NCBI RefSeq assembly: GCF_011022235.1 | Contig: NZ_JAAIYP010000038.1 | Coordinates: 360,057-424,056, forward strand | Direction: 5' to 3' | DNA from: Magnetospirillum aberrantis SpK | GTDB taxonomy: Bacteria > Pseudomonadota > Alphaproteobacteria > Rhodospirillales > Magnetospirillaceae | DNA: 64,000 bases | Shown: positions 24,858 to 33,586 of the stretch, one piece after another | Layout of the letters: each line of letters starts with the position of its first letter | Position numbering within the stretch: position 1 is the first letter of the stretch | The notes under the pieces: model-generated | Database searches by the model: none | Told to the model about the DNA's origin: nothing | The model's input: only the letters and a program-made list of their open reading frames with translations | Program-made: the position numbers and the translations under genes

Positions 24858-24868
24858 CTGGACCATCC
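24858..24868 (+). promoter_or_regulatory. CTGGACCATCC half-site before the ferredoxin reductase gene
   Basis: The site is identical to the reverse complement of the right arm, and one base different from the left arm, of the palindrome at 15874-15909. It lies 85 bp upstream of the reductase start. No clear second arm was found nearby. Confidence 0.45.
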
Positions 24869-24952
24869 GAATTCCCTGAACTGGCTGGCGTCAGGGGACC
24901 AACAACACCCTAGCATCCCGTCCCAGGTCAACAACCTGAACGGACGTGCGAA

Positions 24953-26023
24953 ATGCGGTCGAGTGCTGTTGCGGAACGCTTCGCGTTCCGGGTCGTGGAA
25001 AAACAAAAGGTATCGCCGTCGGTGGTGCGTCTGGCGCTGGCGCCCGAGGAAGGGCGAGCCATGCCCTATGACGAAGGACAGTTCCTGTCCATCCAACTGC
25101 CGGACGGGCAGGCGCGGTGCTATTCCATGGCCCGAGCCTGGGACGCCGACGGCACGGTCGAACTGCATGTCCGCATCCATCCCGGCGGCCTGTTTTCCGA
25201 CAGGACGCTGACCAAGCTGGATCATGGCGCCGCCGTGGCCGCGCTGGGACCGTTCGGCGGCTGTGTCTGGGTTCCGTGGGACGGCCCGACGCTGATGCTG
25301 GCGGTGGGAACGGGAATCGCCCCCCTCAACGCCATCGTCGAACGGCTGGCCCGTTCCGGGCATGCCGCGCCGGTCCACCTGTATTGGGGTGTCCGAACAA
25401 CGGACGACCTCTATCTCGCCGACCATCTGCGGGATCTGGCCGAACAATTGCCGTGGTTCCATTTCGTACCGGTGCTGGAACAGCCGCCGGCCGGCAGCGC
25501 CTACCGCCAGGGCTTCGTCCAGGATCAGGCGGCCCGCGACTTCCCCTCGCTGGCCGACGCCCAGGTCTACGCCTGCGGCGTTCCGGTGATGGTCGAGGCG
25601 GCGCGGCACCTGTTCGTGGGAAGCCACGGGTTGCCCGCCGACCGCTTCCACGCCGACCCGTTCTCGCCGCCACAGGAAGAAGAGGCGGCAACCACCGCCG
25701 TCGCGCCCCTGACCGTCACCGCCATCGATGGCGACGGCAACGCCCACACGCTCGCCGCCAGTTCCGGCACCTCCCTGCTGGCGGTCCTGCGGGCGGCCCA
25801 CATGCCGTTGCTGTCGGTCTGCGGTGGCAAGAAATCCTGCGGCACCTGCCGGGTCGCCATCGCGCCCGAACACTTTCCCCGCCTGCCCAAGGCCGACGCC
25901 GACGAGGCCCGCCTGCTGGCCGCGCTGGACGATCCCGCCGACAACCACCGACTGGCCTGCCAAGTGCTTTTGTCACCAGCCCTGGACGGGTTGCGGGTGG
26001 TTCTTCCCCGTGAAATCCCCTGA
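24953..26023 (+). CDS. Ferredoxin reductase with C-terminal 2Fe-2S ferredoxin domain
   Basis: A 356-residue soluble flavoprotein. An FNR-like FAD domain (RCYSMARAWD holds the RxYS flavin motif) is followed by an NAD(P)H domain (LMLAVGTGIAPLNAIVERLA), and from about residue 265 a plant-type ferredoxin with CGGKKSCGTC plus a distal Cys in LACQV. The layout matches oxygenase reductases and CDP-6-deoxy-glucoseen reductase-like proteins (FNR first, ferredoxin last). Its partner is unknown. It is adjacent to a MocR gene, carries the shared half-site upstream, and lies 27 bases before an M24 peptidase gene. No oxygenase component is in the window. Confidence 0.85.
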   Translation: MRSSAVAERFAFRVVEKQKVSPSVVRLALAPEEGRAMPYDEGQFLSIQLPDGQARCYSMARAWDADGTVELHVRIHPGGLFSDRTLTKLDHGAAVAALGPFGGCVWVPWDGPTLMLAVGTGIAPLNAIVERLARSGHAAPVHLYWGVRTTDDLYLADHLRDLAEQLPWFHFVPVLEQPPAGSAYRQGFVQDQAARDFPSLADAQVYACGVPVMVEAARHLFVGSHGLPADRFHADPFSPPQEEEAATTAVAPLTVTAIDGDGNAHTLAASSGTSLLAVLRAAHMPLLSVCGGKKSCGTCRVAIAPEHFPRLPKADADEARLLAALDDPADNHRLACQVLLSPALDGLRVVLPREIP

Positions 26024-26050
26024 CCCTCAACAAGAGAGAACCTGACGGAA

Positions 26051-26728
26051 ATGACCCTGATTCATCCCCTGGAAAATGTCGGAACCGCCTTTGACCGCGA
26101 CAAGATGCTGGAAGTGCGGACCCTGGTCCGCCAAGCGGTCGACGACATCGCCGCCAACGTCCGCCCCGGCATGGTCGAAGAGGACGCGGTCGCCATGGCC
26201 CGCACCCTGTTGGCCGAACGCGGCATGGTGCGCAACTGGCACGACGTCTACGTCCGCTTCGGCACCAACACCACCAAGACCTTCGGCGCGCCCTCGGATG
26301 CCGGCGTGGTGCTGGGTGAAACCGACGTGTTCTTCGTGGACATCGGACCGGTGTGGAAGAAATGGGAAGGCGACGCCGGCGACACCTTCGTCGTCGGCGA
26401 CGATCCCGACATGCGGCGTGGGGCCGAGGACGCCAGGACCATCTTCCATCTGACCCGCCAGGAATGGCTGCGTCGCCCGGCAAGCGGCCGCGAATTGTAT
26501 GAATTCGCCGCCCGTCAGGCGGCGGAGCGGGGATGGAAGCTGAACCTGGACCTGTCCGGCCACCGTCTCGCCGATTTTCCCCATGCGGCGATCCACGACG
26601 GCCCGCTGGCCGAGGTGGACTTCCATCCGTCCAGCCTGTTGTGGGTGCTGGAAATCCATCTTCTGCACCCGCAGCGCCCGTTCGGCACCTTCTTCGAGGA
26701 CATGTTGCTGGAAGACAGCTTCTTCTGA
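26051..26728 (+). CDS. M24-family metallopeptidase (aminopeptidase P/creatinase fold)
   Basis: A 225-residue, single-domain protein with the pita-bread fold. All five M24 metal ligands can be placed: Asp97 (FFVDIG), Asp108 (WEGDAGD), His171 (LSGHRL), Glu201 (VLEIHL) and Glu216 (FFEDML), so it is probably an active dinuclear metalloenzyme. It lacks the N-terminal creatinase domain. The substrate is unknown and could be a small amide or dipeptide rather than a protein. It is co-transcribed with the ferredoxin reductase and followed by a terminator. No link to heme d1 chemistry is established. Confidence 0.8.
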   Translation: MTLIHPLENVGTAFDRDKMLEVRTLVRQAVDDIAANVRPGMVEEDAVAMARTLLAERGMVRNWHDVYVRFGTNTTKTFGAPSDAGVVLGETDVFFVDIGPVWKKWEGDAGDTFVVGDDPDMRRGAEDARTIFHLTRQEWLRRPASGRELYEFAARQAAERGWKLNLDLSGHRLADFPHAAIHDGPLAEVDFHPSSLLWVLEIHLLHPQRPFGTFFEDMLLEDSFF

Positions 26729-26732
26729 GTTC

Positions 26733-26765
26733 AAGGCCCTCGGACCACCATCCGGAGGCCTTTTT
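26733..26765 (+). terminator. Terminator after the M24 gene
   Basis: An imperfect hairpin, AAGGCCCTCGGA paired with TCCGGAGGCC, runs into TTTTT directly after the stop codon of the M24 gene. Confidence 0.75.
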
Positions 26766-26891
26766 CGGATTCATCGCCGGATTCCGGGACGCTGCTGTTC
26801 AATTCGCGTCACTCTGGCCAAGCGTAGCGCGAGCCGGGGTGACGCCCTGTTGATGGGCCCTTCCCCGCAAATCGGCGAAGAACCCAAAAAA

Positions 26892-26951
26892 GCCCGAAGC
26901 CTGCGCCTCGGGCATTTTCTCTCATCTGATGGGCTTCTCTCATCTGATGGG
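26892..26951 (+). terminator. Second hairpin with T-run, followed by a tandem 14-mer
   Basis: GCCCGA...TCGGGC (26892-26913) is followed by ATTTTCT and may terminate transcription in the M24/zinc-ribbon convergent gap. Immediately after it TCTCATCTGATGGG occurs twice (26920-26933 and 26938-26951), 18 bp apart. Nothing else is recognised in the 286-bp gap. Confidence 0.5.
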
Positions 26952-27014
26952 TGCAGGGAATCCTGTTTTCACACAGGCTCAAAGCCGCCCTTTTGGTCAG
27001 TGCGGACTTGCCGC

Positions 27015-27920
27015 CTATTTCGCTTCCTCGCGCGGGTCGACGAACAGCACGTTGACCTCGACCGCGTTGGGATCGGGACGTTCCAGGATGATGCGGAAAC
27101 CGGCGGTGCCGCCGGGGTCCAGCGCGGTGACCGGGGGCGGCGCCTGCTTTTCCTGGACCACCGCCTTGTCACGGTCCAACAGCACCAGCTTCATGGTCGG
27201 CACCGAACGCTCGCGGTCCGAGATGTTGGCGATGATGCCGCGCACGATCAGAACTTCGACGTCATTCTGGACGAACCGTTCGGGAGTGCCGGCATTGCGC
27301 AGTTCAAGACCGGCGCCGGGCCGTTCGTTGCGCAGCCCCGCCTTGGTCAACAGCTCGTGGGCCGGCGGCCACAAATCGACCACCTTGTCCTGGAAATAAT
27401 AGATTCCACCGGCGCCACCACCCAACAGCAGCACCAGCAGCAGGAACCACAAAAGGCCGGTGCCCTTGCGTCCGCCCTGGCCCGTGAAAATGTCGGGAAC
27501 CGGCTGAGGCGCGGAATCGGGATCGATGTCGGCTTCGTGCGAGGGAGCGCCGGTGTCCACCTTGGCCCTGGGGCCGAAATCGGGAATCGGCGGGTCTTCC
27601 ATGTCCAGGTCGAGACCGCTGTCGGCCGGGGCGGACACGGACGCCGCCATCATGTCGTCGTCAGGTTCGGACGCGGAGAAAGCGGGACGCCGTACCGGCT
27701 CGAAATCCGGTTCTCTATCGAAGGTGGGTTCGGGTGCCGGGACCGGACGCGGCGGCGGCGGGAACGAACTTTCGTCCAAGGCGAAATCGCTTTGCGGCTC
27801 TGGCGGCGACTGGAACCACTTATGGCCGCATTTGGCGCATTTGAGCGTCCGCCCCGACGGCAGCAACGCTTTGTCGGGAACCGAGAAATTGGTGGCACAA
27901 CTGGGACAGCTGATCAGCAT
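27015..27920 (-). CDS. Zinc-ribbon (MJ0042-type) membrane protein, DUF3426-like
   Basis: A 301-residue protein. The N-terminus MLISCPSCATNFSVPDKAL with a later CAKCGHKW forms a CxxC...CxxC zinc ribbon in the cytoplasm. It is followed by an acidic/proline-rich linker (about 40-150), one membrane helix (about 156-175, LLWFLLLVLLLGGGAGGIYY) and a periplasmic domain of about 120 residues ending near the membrane-distal PGGTAGFRIILERPDPNA region. This architecture is common in alphaproteobacteria beside ftsE, as here (divergent, 122-bp gap). Its molecular role is unknown. A link to envelope or division functions is inferred from synteny. Confidence 0.82.
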   Translation of the reverse strand: MLISCPSCATNFSVPDKALLPSGRTLKCAKCGHKWFQSPPEPQSDFALDESSFPPPPRPVPAPEPTFDREPDFEPVRRPAFSASEPDDDMMAASVSAPADSGLDLDMEDPPIPDFGPRAKVDTGAPSHEADIDPDSAPQPVPDIFTGQGGRKGTGLLWFLLLVLLLGGGAGGIYYFQDKVVDLWPPAHELLTKAGLRNERPGAGLELRNAGTPERFVQNDVEVLIVRGIIANISDRERSVPTMKLVLLDRDKAVVQEKQAPPPVTALDPGGTAGFRIILERPDPNAVEVNVLFVDPREEAK

Positions 27921-28042
27921 GGGACGGCAGGCCCTAGCCCAAGACGACCTCCGTTATAGGACTATCGCAAAAGCAACACAAGCGCGCGCTGGACGAAAGC
28001 CAATGCCGCGTGTCATCCTGCGGCCCGTCGGGAGAACCTATT

Positions 28043-28735
28043 GTGCGCCGTCGCCCTCGTGGGGAACATATCATTCGGCTCGATGGGGTCGGATTGCGCT
28101 ATGGCCTGGGACCTGAAGTGCTCCAGGACATCAGCTTTGCCTTGCCGGCGGGGTCCTTTCACTTTCTGACCGGGCCTTCGGGTGCCGGCAAGTCCTCGTT
28201 GTTGCGCCTGATGTACTTGGGGCTGCGTCCGACACGCGGCCGCGTCATGCTGTTCGACCGCGACATCGCCCAGACCAAGCGCTATGAACTGCCGGCACTC
28301 AGACGCCGGATCGGCGTGGTGTTCCAGGATTTCCGCCTGCTCGACCACCTGTCGGCGCTGGACAACGTGGCCTTGCCGCTGCGCGTGCGCGGGGTCAAGG
28401 AATCCGAGGTGCAAAAGCACGTTCCCGAGTTGCTGGGCTGGGTGGGACTGGCCGACCATCTGAACGCCAAGCCATCCACCTTGTCCGGCGGCCAGAAACA
28501 GCGCGTCGCCATCGCGCGGGCGGTGATCGGCCGTCCCGACCTGTTGCTGGCCGACGAACCGACCGGCAACGTAGACGACCATATCGCCATGCGGCTGTTG
28601 CACCTGTTCGAGGAATTGAACAAGCTGGGCACCACGATCGTCATCGCCACCCACAACGAAGGGCTGGTGCAGCGTTTTGCCCACCACAAGCGCCTGCACC
28701 TGGAACACGGCACCGTGTCTAAGGTCGAAGAGTAA
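28043..28735 (+). CDS. ftsE: Cell-division ABC ATPase FtsE
   Basis: A 230-residue ATPase of the FtsEX complex, which sits at the division ring and activates periplasmic amidase regulators. It has Walker [10 protein letters not shown], signature [15 protein letters not shown] and Walker [14 protein letters not shown]. The GTG at 28043 is chosen because GGGAGAACC lies 6 bases before it and the family begins close to [12 protein letters not shown]. An ATG 33 bases upstream lacks a good ribosome site. The stop and the ftsX start overlap as TAATG. Confidence 0.93.
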   Translation: MRRRPRGEHIIRLDGVGLRYGLGPEVLQDISFALPAGSFHFLTGPSGAGKSSLLRLMYLGLRPTRGRVMLFDRDIAQTKRYELPALRRRIGVVFQDFRLLDHLSALDNVALPLRVRGVKESEVQKHVPELLGWVGLADHLNAKPSTLSGGQKQRVAIARAVIGRPDLLLADEPTGNVDDHIAMRLLHLFEELNKLGTTIVIATHNEGLVQRFAHHKRLHLEHGTVSKVEE

Positions 28736-29625
28736 TGCTGCGCCGTCGGTCAGATCTGCCGCTCAAGGGCGACGCCACCTCGCGCTTCCTGCCATGGCTG
28801 GTCGCGCTGATGGTCTATCTGTCGGCGGTGGCAGTGGCCGGAACGTTCGTTCTGGCCGGACTGGTCAGCCGCTGGGACCACGACGTCGCCGGCACCCTGA
28901 CCGTTCAGGTCGCCCCCGTCCCCGGAGAGGCCGGAGAGATGCTGACCGAGGACCGTGTGCGCCAAGCGGTGGAACTGCTGCGGCGGACACCGGGGGTCAA
29001 GGCGGCGCGGGCGCTCGACAAGCAACAGCTCATCGCCCTTCTGGAACCGTGGCTGGGCAACGCCGACGTGGTGCGCGACCTGCCGTTGCCGCGTCTGGTG
29101 GACGTCTCGGTCGATCCCGATTCCCGCCTGGACGTGGCGGAACTGGCCGAACGGTTGTCCGACACGGTTCCTGGCGCCAGCTTGGACGACCACCGGGTGT
29201 GGCTGTCGCGGCTGATCAACCTGTCGCTCACCACGCAATGGGTGGCCATCGGCATCGTGGTGGTGATCGGCGGCGTCACCTCGGCCACCGTGGTCTACGC
29301 CACCCGCACCGGCATGGCCGTGCACAAGGGCGTGATCGAGGTGCTGCATCTGATCGGCGCCCATGACGACTACATCGCCCGCCAATTCGCCGACCGCGCC
29401 TTTTCCCTGGGCTTTTCCGGCGGGTTGCTTGGCCTTGCCCTGGCGGTGCCGACCCTGGGAGCCATCGGCATGGCGGCGCGACGAATCGAAGGCGGGTTCC
29501 TGCCCAGCCTGTCGCTGCCGGTGACCGGCTGGGTGGTGATCGGCCTGCTGCCGCTGATCGCCGCGGTACTGGCCATGTACACCGCGCGGCTGACCGTGCA
29601 CGGCACCCTGGCCCGCATGCCATGA
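28735..29625 (+). CDS. ftsX: Cell-division permease FtsX
   Basis: The 296-residue membrane partner of FtsE. The first helix is at about 20-43 ([20 protein letters not shown]), followed by a periplasmic domain of about 115 residues, then three more helices (about 160-185, 215-240, 263-285), the FtsX pattern of four. The cytosolic N-terminus is short. It overlaps ftsE by TAATG and the YdcF-family gene by ATGA, so this is a single operon. Confidence 0.92.
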   Translation: MLRRRSDLPLKGDATSRFLPWLVALMVYLSAVAVAGTFVLAGLVSRWDHDVAGTLTVQVAPVPGEAGEMLTEDRVRQAVELLRRTPGVKAARALDKQQLIALLEPWLGNADVVRDLPLPRLVDVSVDPDSRLDVAELAERLSDTVPGASLDDHRVWLSRLINLSLTTQWVAIGIVVVIGGVTSATVVYATRTGMAVHKGVIEVLHLIGAHDDYIARQFADRAFSLGFSGGLLGLALAVPTLGAIGMAARRIEGGFLPSLSLPVTGWVVIGLLPLIAAVLAMYTARLTVHGTLARMP

Positions 29626-30263
29626 GCACCCAGGAAACACCATGCCGCCGCTGTCGGCGGAGGCTGTTGAAAGTCGGAGGTTTCGTTCTGGCCGGACTGC
29701 TCGGGCTGGCCGCATTGTGGGTGGCGGGGTTCGTGTGGTTCGCCACCACCTTGCCGGCCAGGGTCGAGGACGAGCATAGCCACACCGACGCCATCGTCGT
29801 GTTGACCGGCGGCAGCGAAAGGCTGACGACCGGGCTGGCGCTGTTGCAGGCGGGACTGGCGCGGCAATTGTTCATCTCCGGCGTGCACCGGGGCGTCGAG
29901 ATCGCCGACATCCTGAAACTGGCCAACAACGCGCCACCCGAACTGGCCGCGACCATCGCTCTGGGCCATGTGGCCGGCGACACCGTCGGCAACGCCGCGG
30001 AAACCGCGCAATGGGCGACCAGACACGATGTCCGCTCGCTGCGTCTGGTCACCGGCGCCTACCACATGCCACGCAGCCTGACCGAACTGGGCTACGCCAT
30101 GCCCGATGTCGCCATCGTCCCCCACCCGGTGTTCCCCGAAGGGGTGAAAAGCCAGGAATGGTGGCGTTGGCCGGGCACGGCGGCACTGTTGGCCACCGAA
30201 TACACCAAATATCTGGCGGCCGTGGCCCGCCACTGGTTCCTGCCGAGGAAAAGCGCCCCGTGA
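29622..30263 (+). CDS. YdcF/ElyC-family DUF218 membrane protein
   Basis: A 213-residue protein with one N-terminal helix (about 17-38) and a DUF218 domain: DAIVVLTGGSERLTTGLALL carries the typical TGG motif, followed by VAGDTVGNAAETAQWA and LVTGAYHMPRSLTEL. E. coli relatives (SanA, ElyC) act in envelope integrity and carrier-lipid handling. The exact reaction is not known. It is translationally coupled to ftsX and plsC. Confidence 0.87.
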   Translation: MSTQETPCRRCRRRLLKVGGFVLAGLLGLAALWVAGFVWFATTLPARVEDEHSHTDAIVVLTGGSERLTTGLALLQAGLARQLFISGVHRGVEIADILKLANNAPPELAATIALGHVAGDTVGNAAETAQWATRHDVRSLRLVTGAYHMPRSLTELGYAMPDVAIVPHPVFPEGVKSQEWWRWPGTAALLATEYTKYLAAVARHWFLPRKSAP

Positions 30264-30991
30264 CCCAAATCCGCTCCGCCCTGTTCGCCGCCCTGTTCAT
30301 CGCGTGGACGCTGGTCCTTGGCGTCGTCTACCTGCCCCTGCTGCTGAGTTCGCCGCGCGTGGTGGCACTGGCCGCCCGCTTCTGGGTCAAGGGGGCCTTC
30401 GTGCTGCTGCGGCTGACATGCGGCCTTGCCTACCGTGTCGAGGGCGAAGTGCCGAAGGGCGCCGCCCTGGTCGCCTCCAAGCACCAATCGACGCTCGAGA
30501 CCTTCGCCTTCCGCCTGATCCTCGACGATCCGGCGGTGATCCTGAAAAAGGAATTGCTGCGCATTCCGTTCTTCGGCTGGTACCTGGGCAAGACCGGCGT
30601 GATCGCCATCGACCGCGCGGCCGGCATGAAGGCGCTGAAATCCATGGTCAAGGGGGCCGAGGACGCTGCGGCAGAGGGCCGCCAGGTGCTGATCTTCCCC
30701 GAAGGCCACCGCCACGACGTCGGCGCCACGCCCGAATATCATACCGGCGTGGCCATGCTCTATGCCGGAATGGGATTGCCCTGCGTGCCGGTGGCGCTCA
30801 ATTCCGGCCTGTTCTGGGGACGCGGTTCGCTGGCCAAGCGGCCCGGCCAGGTAACCATCCGCTTCCTTCCGCCCATCGAGGCGGGGCTGGACCGCAAGAC
30901 ATTCATGGCCCGGCTCGAAGACGCCATCGAGACCGCCTCGGCGGAATTGGCCGCCGACGCCCGCGCCCGCTGGCCGCACCTGCCCCGCTGA
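30260..30991 (+). CDS. plsC: 1-acyl-sn-glycerol-3-phosphate acyltransferase (PlsC)
   Basis: A 243-residue membrane acyltransferase making phosphatidic acid. The GTG start at 30260 overlaps the preceding stop (GTGA). There is an N-terminal helix (about 5-27), then the family motifs with changes: block 1 reads KHQSTLETF, so the usual HX4D is HX4E, and block 3 reads FPEGHRHDVG where most members have FPEGTRS. Block 4 VPVALNSG is normal. The Glu for Asp change is known in some alphaproteobacterial copies, by memory, and may be functional. It is the last gene of the ftsEX operon. Confidence 0.87.
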   Translation: MTQIRSALFAALFIAWTLVLGVVYLPLLLSSPRVVALAARFWVKGAFVLLRLTCGLAYRVEGEVPKGAALVASKHQSTLETFAFRLILDDPAVILKKELLRIPFFGWYLGKTGVIAIDRAAGMKALKSMVKGAEDAAAEGRQVLIFPEGHRHDVGATPEYHTGVAMLYAGMGLPCVPVALNSGLFWGRGSLAKRPGQVTIRFLPPIEAGLDRKTFMARLEDAIETASAELAADARARWPHLPR

Positions 30992-31016
30992 GCTTCGGCG
31001 CAAGTGATCGCCATGC

Positions 31017-31071
31017 TGTGGATAAGATTGTGGAAGCGCGTGTGCGGTTTTCGTTCTCCTGTTGTGGATAA
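31017..31071 (-). promoter_or_regulatory. Two perfect DnaA boxes upstream of nrdJ
   Basis: TGTGGATAA at 31017-31025 and 31063-31071 is the reverse complement of the consensus DnaA box TTATCCACA. The boxes are 46 bp apart in the plsC-nrdJ gap, in the same orientation. DnaA is known to control nrdAB in E. coli, so regulation of this ribonucleotide reductase gene is a natural hypothesis. Confidence 0.65.
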
Positions 31072-31140
31072 GCAGGATAACCAGCCAGAGCCAAGGGGAA
31101 TCAAGCACTTGCTCTGTGCAAACAAAAAAAGAACAAATTC

Positions 31141-31170
31141 TTGACGCCGCACCGGGCGCGGCCCTAGACT
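31141..31170 (+). promoter_or_regulatory. Candidate sigma-70 promoter for nrdJ
   Basis: TTGACG (31141-31146), an 18-base spacer and TAGACT (31165-31170) resemble a housekeeping promoter about 100 bp before the nrdJ start. This is a sequence match only. Confidence 0.45.
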
Positions 31171-31270
31171 CCGCCCCTTCAATCCGGCAGAAAACTTCAC
31201 ATTTGTACTATTTTCAAGGACGCGCGCCGGGGCGCGGCCGATGGTGCGATTTTACGGTAAAGGAACGGGC

Positions 31271-33583
31271 ATGACGCAGGTTGCCGCCATTTCCCAACAG
31301 ATCTGGGACATGAAGTATCGGTTCAAGACGGCCGAAGGCGAGCCTGTGGACAAAACCATCGCCGATACGTGGCGTCGCGTGGCTGTTTCCTTGGCTTCCG
31401 TGGAAAAAGACGCCGATCTTTGGGCCGAGCGTTTCCATGACGCCATGGCCGACTTCAAGATGTTGCCGGCCGGCCGCATCATCTCGGGCGCCGGCACCGA
31501 ACGCCGCGTCACCATGTTCAACTGCTTCGTCATGGGCGACATCCCCGACGACATGGAAGGGATCTTCGAGCACCTGAAGCAGGCCGCGCTGACCATGCAG
31601 CAGGGTGGCGGCATCGGCTACGACTTCTCCACCATCCGGCCCAAGGGCGCGCCGGTCAAGGGTGTGGGCGCCGACGCCTCGGGCCCGCTGTCGTTCATGG
31701 ACGTCTGGGACGCCATGTGCCGCACCATCATGAGCGCCGGCTCGCGCCGTGGCGCCATGATGGCGACCATGCGCTGCGACCACCCCGACATCGAAGCGTT
31801 CATCGACGCCAAGCGCGAGGCCGGGCGGCTGCGCATGTTCAACCTGTCGGTGCTGGTGTCCGACGCCTTCATGCAGGCGGTGAAGGACAATTCCGATTGG
31901 GAACTGGTGTTCGACGGCACGGTGTACAAGTCGATGCCGGCCCGCGCGCTGTGGGACAAGATCATGCGCGCCACCTACGCCTATGCCGAGCCGGGCGTGA
32001 TCTTCATCGACCGCATCAACCGCCTGAACAATCTTTGGTATTGCGAAAGCATCCACGCCACCAATCCCTGTGGCGAACAGCCCTTGCCGCCCTATGGCGT
32101 GTGCCTGTTGGGCTCGATCAACCTGGCCAAGCTGGTGTCCGACCCGTTCGAGGGCAACGCCCGCATCGACCTTGACCGCCTGGGCAGCCTGGTGCGGACC
32201 GCCGTGCGCATGATGGACAACGTCATCGACGTGTCGCGTTTCCCGCTGCCCATGCACGAGCACGAGGCCAAGTCCAAGCGCCGCATCGGCCTTGGCATCA
32301 CCGGTCTGGCCGACGCGCTGATCCTGTGCGGGGCGCGCTATGGCGGCAAGCAGGCAGTGACGCTGACCAAGCAATGGCTGGCCGCGGTGCGGCGCGAGGC
32401 TTATCTGGCCTCGGTCGAACTGGCCAAGGAAAAGGGGGCGTTCCCGCTGTACGACACGGAAAAGTACCTGTCCGGCGAGAACATCCAGACGTTGGACGCC
32501 GACGTCCAGGCGGCCATCGCCGAGCACGGCATCCGCAACGCGCTGCTGACCTCGATCGCCCCGACCGGCACCATTTCCCTGTTCGCCGACAACGTCTCGT
32601 CGGGGCTGGAACCGGTGTTCTCGTTCACCTACACCCGTCAGGTGCTGCAACCCGACGGCACGCGGCGCCAGGAAGAGGTGAGCGACTACGCCTACCGCCT
32701 GTTCCGCCGTCTCAAGGGCGAACAGGCTCCCCTGCCCGCCGCCTTCGTCGATGCCCAGTCCCTGACCCCGGCCGAGCATGTGGTGATGCAAGCCGCCGTC
32801 CAGACCTTCATCGACAGCTCGATCTCGAAGACCATCAACGTCCCCGAGAGCATCGCCTTCGAGGATTTCCGCGACGTCTACGAAAAGGCCTATGAGTTGG
32901 GGTGCAAGGGCTGCACCACCTATCGTCCCAACGACATCACCGGCTCCGTGCTGACGGTCAAGAAGGACGAGAAACCGGCCGAGCCGGAACTGCCGCTGAA
33001 CGCCCCAAAGCCCCAGGCCGAGGACTTCCTCGAGGCCGGCGGCGTGGTGCACCTGACCAAGCCGCTGGACCGGCCCGAGGCGTTGCCCGGCTCCACCTTC
33101 AAGGTGCGCTGGCCGGACAGCGAACACGCCATGTACATCACCATCAACGACATCATCCAGGACGGCCGCCGCCGCCCGTTCGAGGTGTTCATCAACTCCA
33201 AGAACATGGAGCACTTCGCCTGGACGGTCGGCCTGACCCGCATGATCTCGGCGGTGTTCCGCCGTGGCGGCGACGTCGCCTTCGTGGTCGAGGAACTGAA
33301 GGCGGTGTTCGACCCGCGTGGCGGCCAGTGGATGCGCGGCCGTTACGTGCCGTCGTTGCTGGCGGCCATCGGCGACGTCATCGAGCGGCACATGATCAAC
33401 ATCGGCTTCCTGCCCGATTCCAAGACCGCGCGCGACGAACCCGATCGGGTGGCAGAGCCCAAGCAGGTGGTGAACCTGGGCGAAAGCCGGCTGCGCCATT
33501 GCCCCAAATGCAACCAGCCATCGCTGGTCCGTTCGGAAGGCTGCGATTCCTGCCTGTCTTGCGGCTATTCCAAGTGCGGCTGA
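31271..33583 (+). CDS. nrdJ: Class II (adenosylcobalamin-dependent) ribonucleotide reductase
   Basis: A 770-residue oxygen-independent enzyme reducing ribonucleotides with a B12-generated thiyl radical. AGRIISGAGTERRVTMFNCF carries the first redox Cys. The NPCGEQPLPPYGVCLLGSIN block carries the thiyl-radical Cys and active-site Asn/Glu. LTSIAPTGTISLFADNVSSG is the substrate-phosphate loop. The C-terminus has four zinc-type cysteines followed by the terminal redox pair (CPKCNQ, CDSCLSCGYSKCG). No nrdB-type subunit or nrdI accompanies it, as expected for class II. The start at 31271 follows AGGAACGGG. No NrdR box or B12 riboswitch was recognised. Two DnaA boxes lie upstream. Confidence 0.95.
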   Translation: MTQVAAISQQIWDMKYRFKTAEGEPVDKTIADTWRRVAVSLASVEKDADLWAERFHDAMADFKMLPAGRIISGAGTERRVTMFNCFVMGDIPDDMEGIFEHLKQAALTMQQGGGIGYDFSTIRPKGAPVKGVGADASGPLSFMDVWDAMCRTIMSAGSRRGAMMATMRCDHPDIEAFIDAKREAGRLRMFNLSVLVSDAFMQAVKDNSDWELVFDGTVYKSMPARALWDKIMRATYAYAEPGVIFIDRINRLNNLWYCESIHATNPCGEQPLPPYGVCLLGSINLAKLVSDPFEGNARIDLDRLGSLVRTAVRMMDNVIDVSRFPLPMHEHEAKSKRRIGLGITGLADALILCGARYGGKQAVTLTKQWLAAVRREAYLASVELAKEKGAFPLYDTEKYLSGENIQTLDADVQAAIAEHGIRNALLTSIAPTGTISLFADNVSSGLEPVFSFTYTRQVLQPDGTRRQEEVSDYAYRLFRRLKGEQAPLPAAFVDAQSLTPAEHVVMQAAVQTFIDSSISKTINVPESIAFEDFRDVYEKAYELGCKGCTTYRPNDITGSVLTVKKDEKPAEPELPLNAPKPQAEDFLEAGGVVHLTKPLDRPEALPGSTFKVRWPDSEHAMYITINDIIQDGRRRPFEVFINSKNMEHFAWTVGLTRMISAVFRRGGDVAFVVEELKAVFDPRGGQWMRGRYVPSLLAAIGDVIERHMINIGFLPDSKTARDEPDRVAEPKQVVNLGESRLRHCPKCNQPSLVRSEGCDSCLSCGYSKCG

Positions 33584-33586
33584 GGA

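Noticed and set aside
31017..31170. Replication origin
   Set aside because: Two DnaA boxes and an A-rich patch are too few for oriC, and no usual origin neighbours (dnaA, hemE, parAB, gidA) are present.
31040..31270. Cobalamin riboswitch before the B12-dependent nrdJ
   Set aside because: No B12-box-like conserved core was recognised. A covariance-model search would be needed to exclude it fully.
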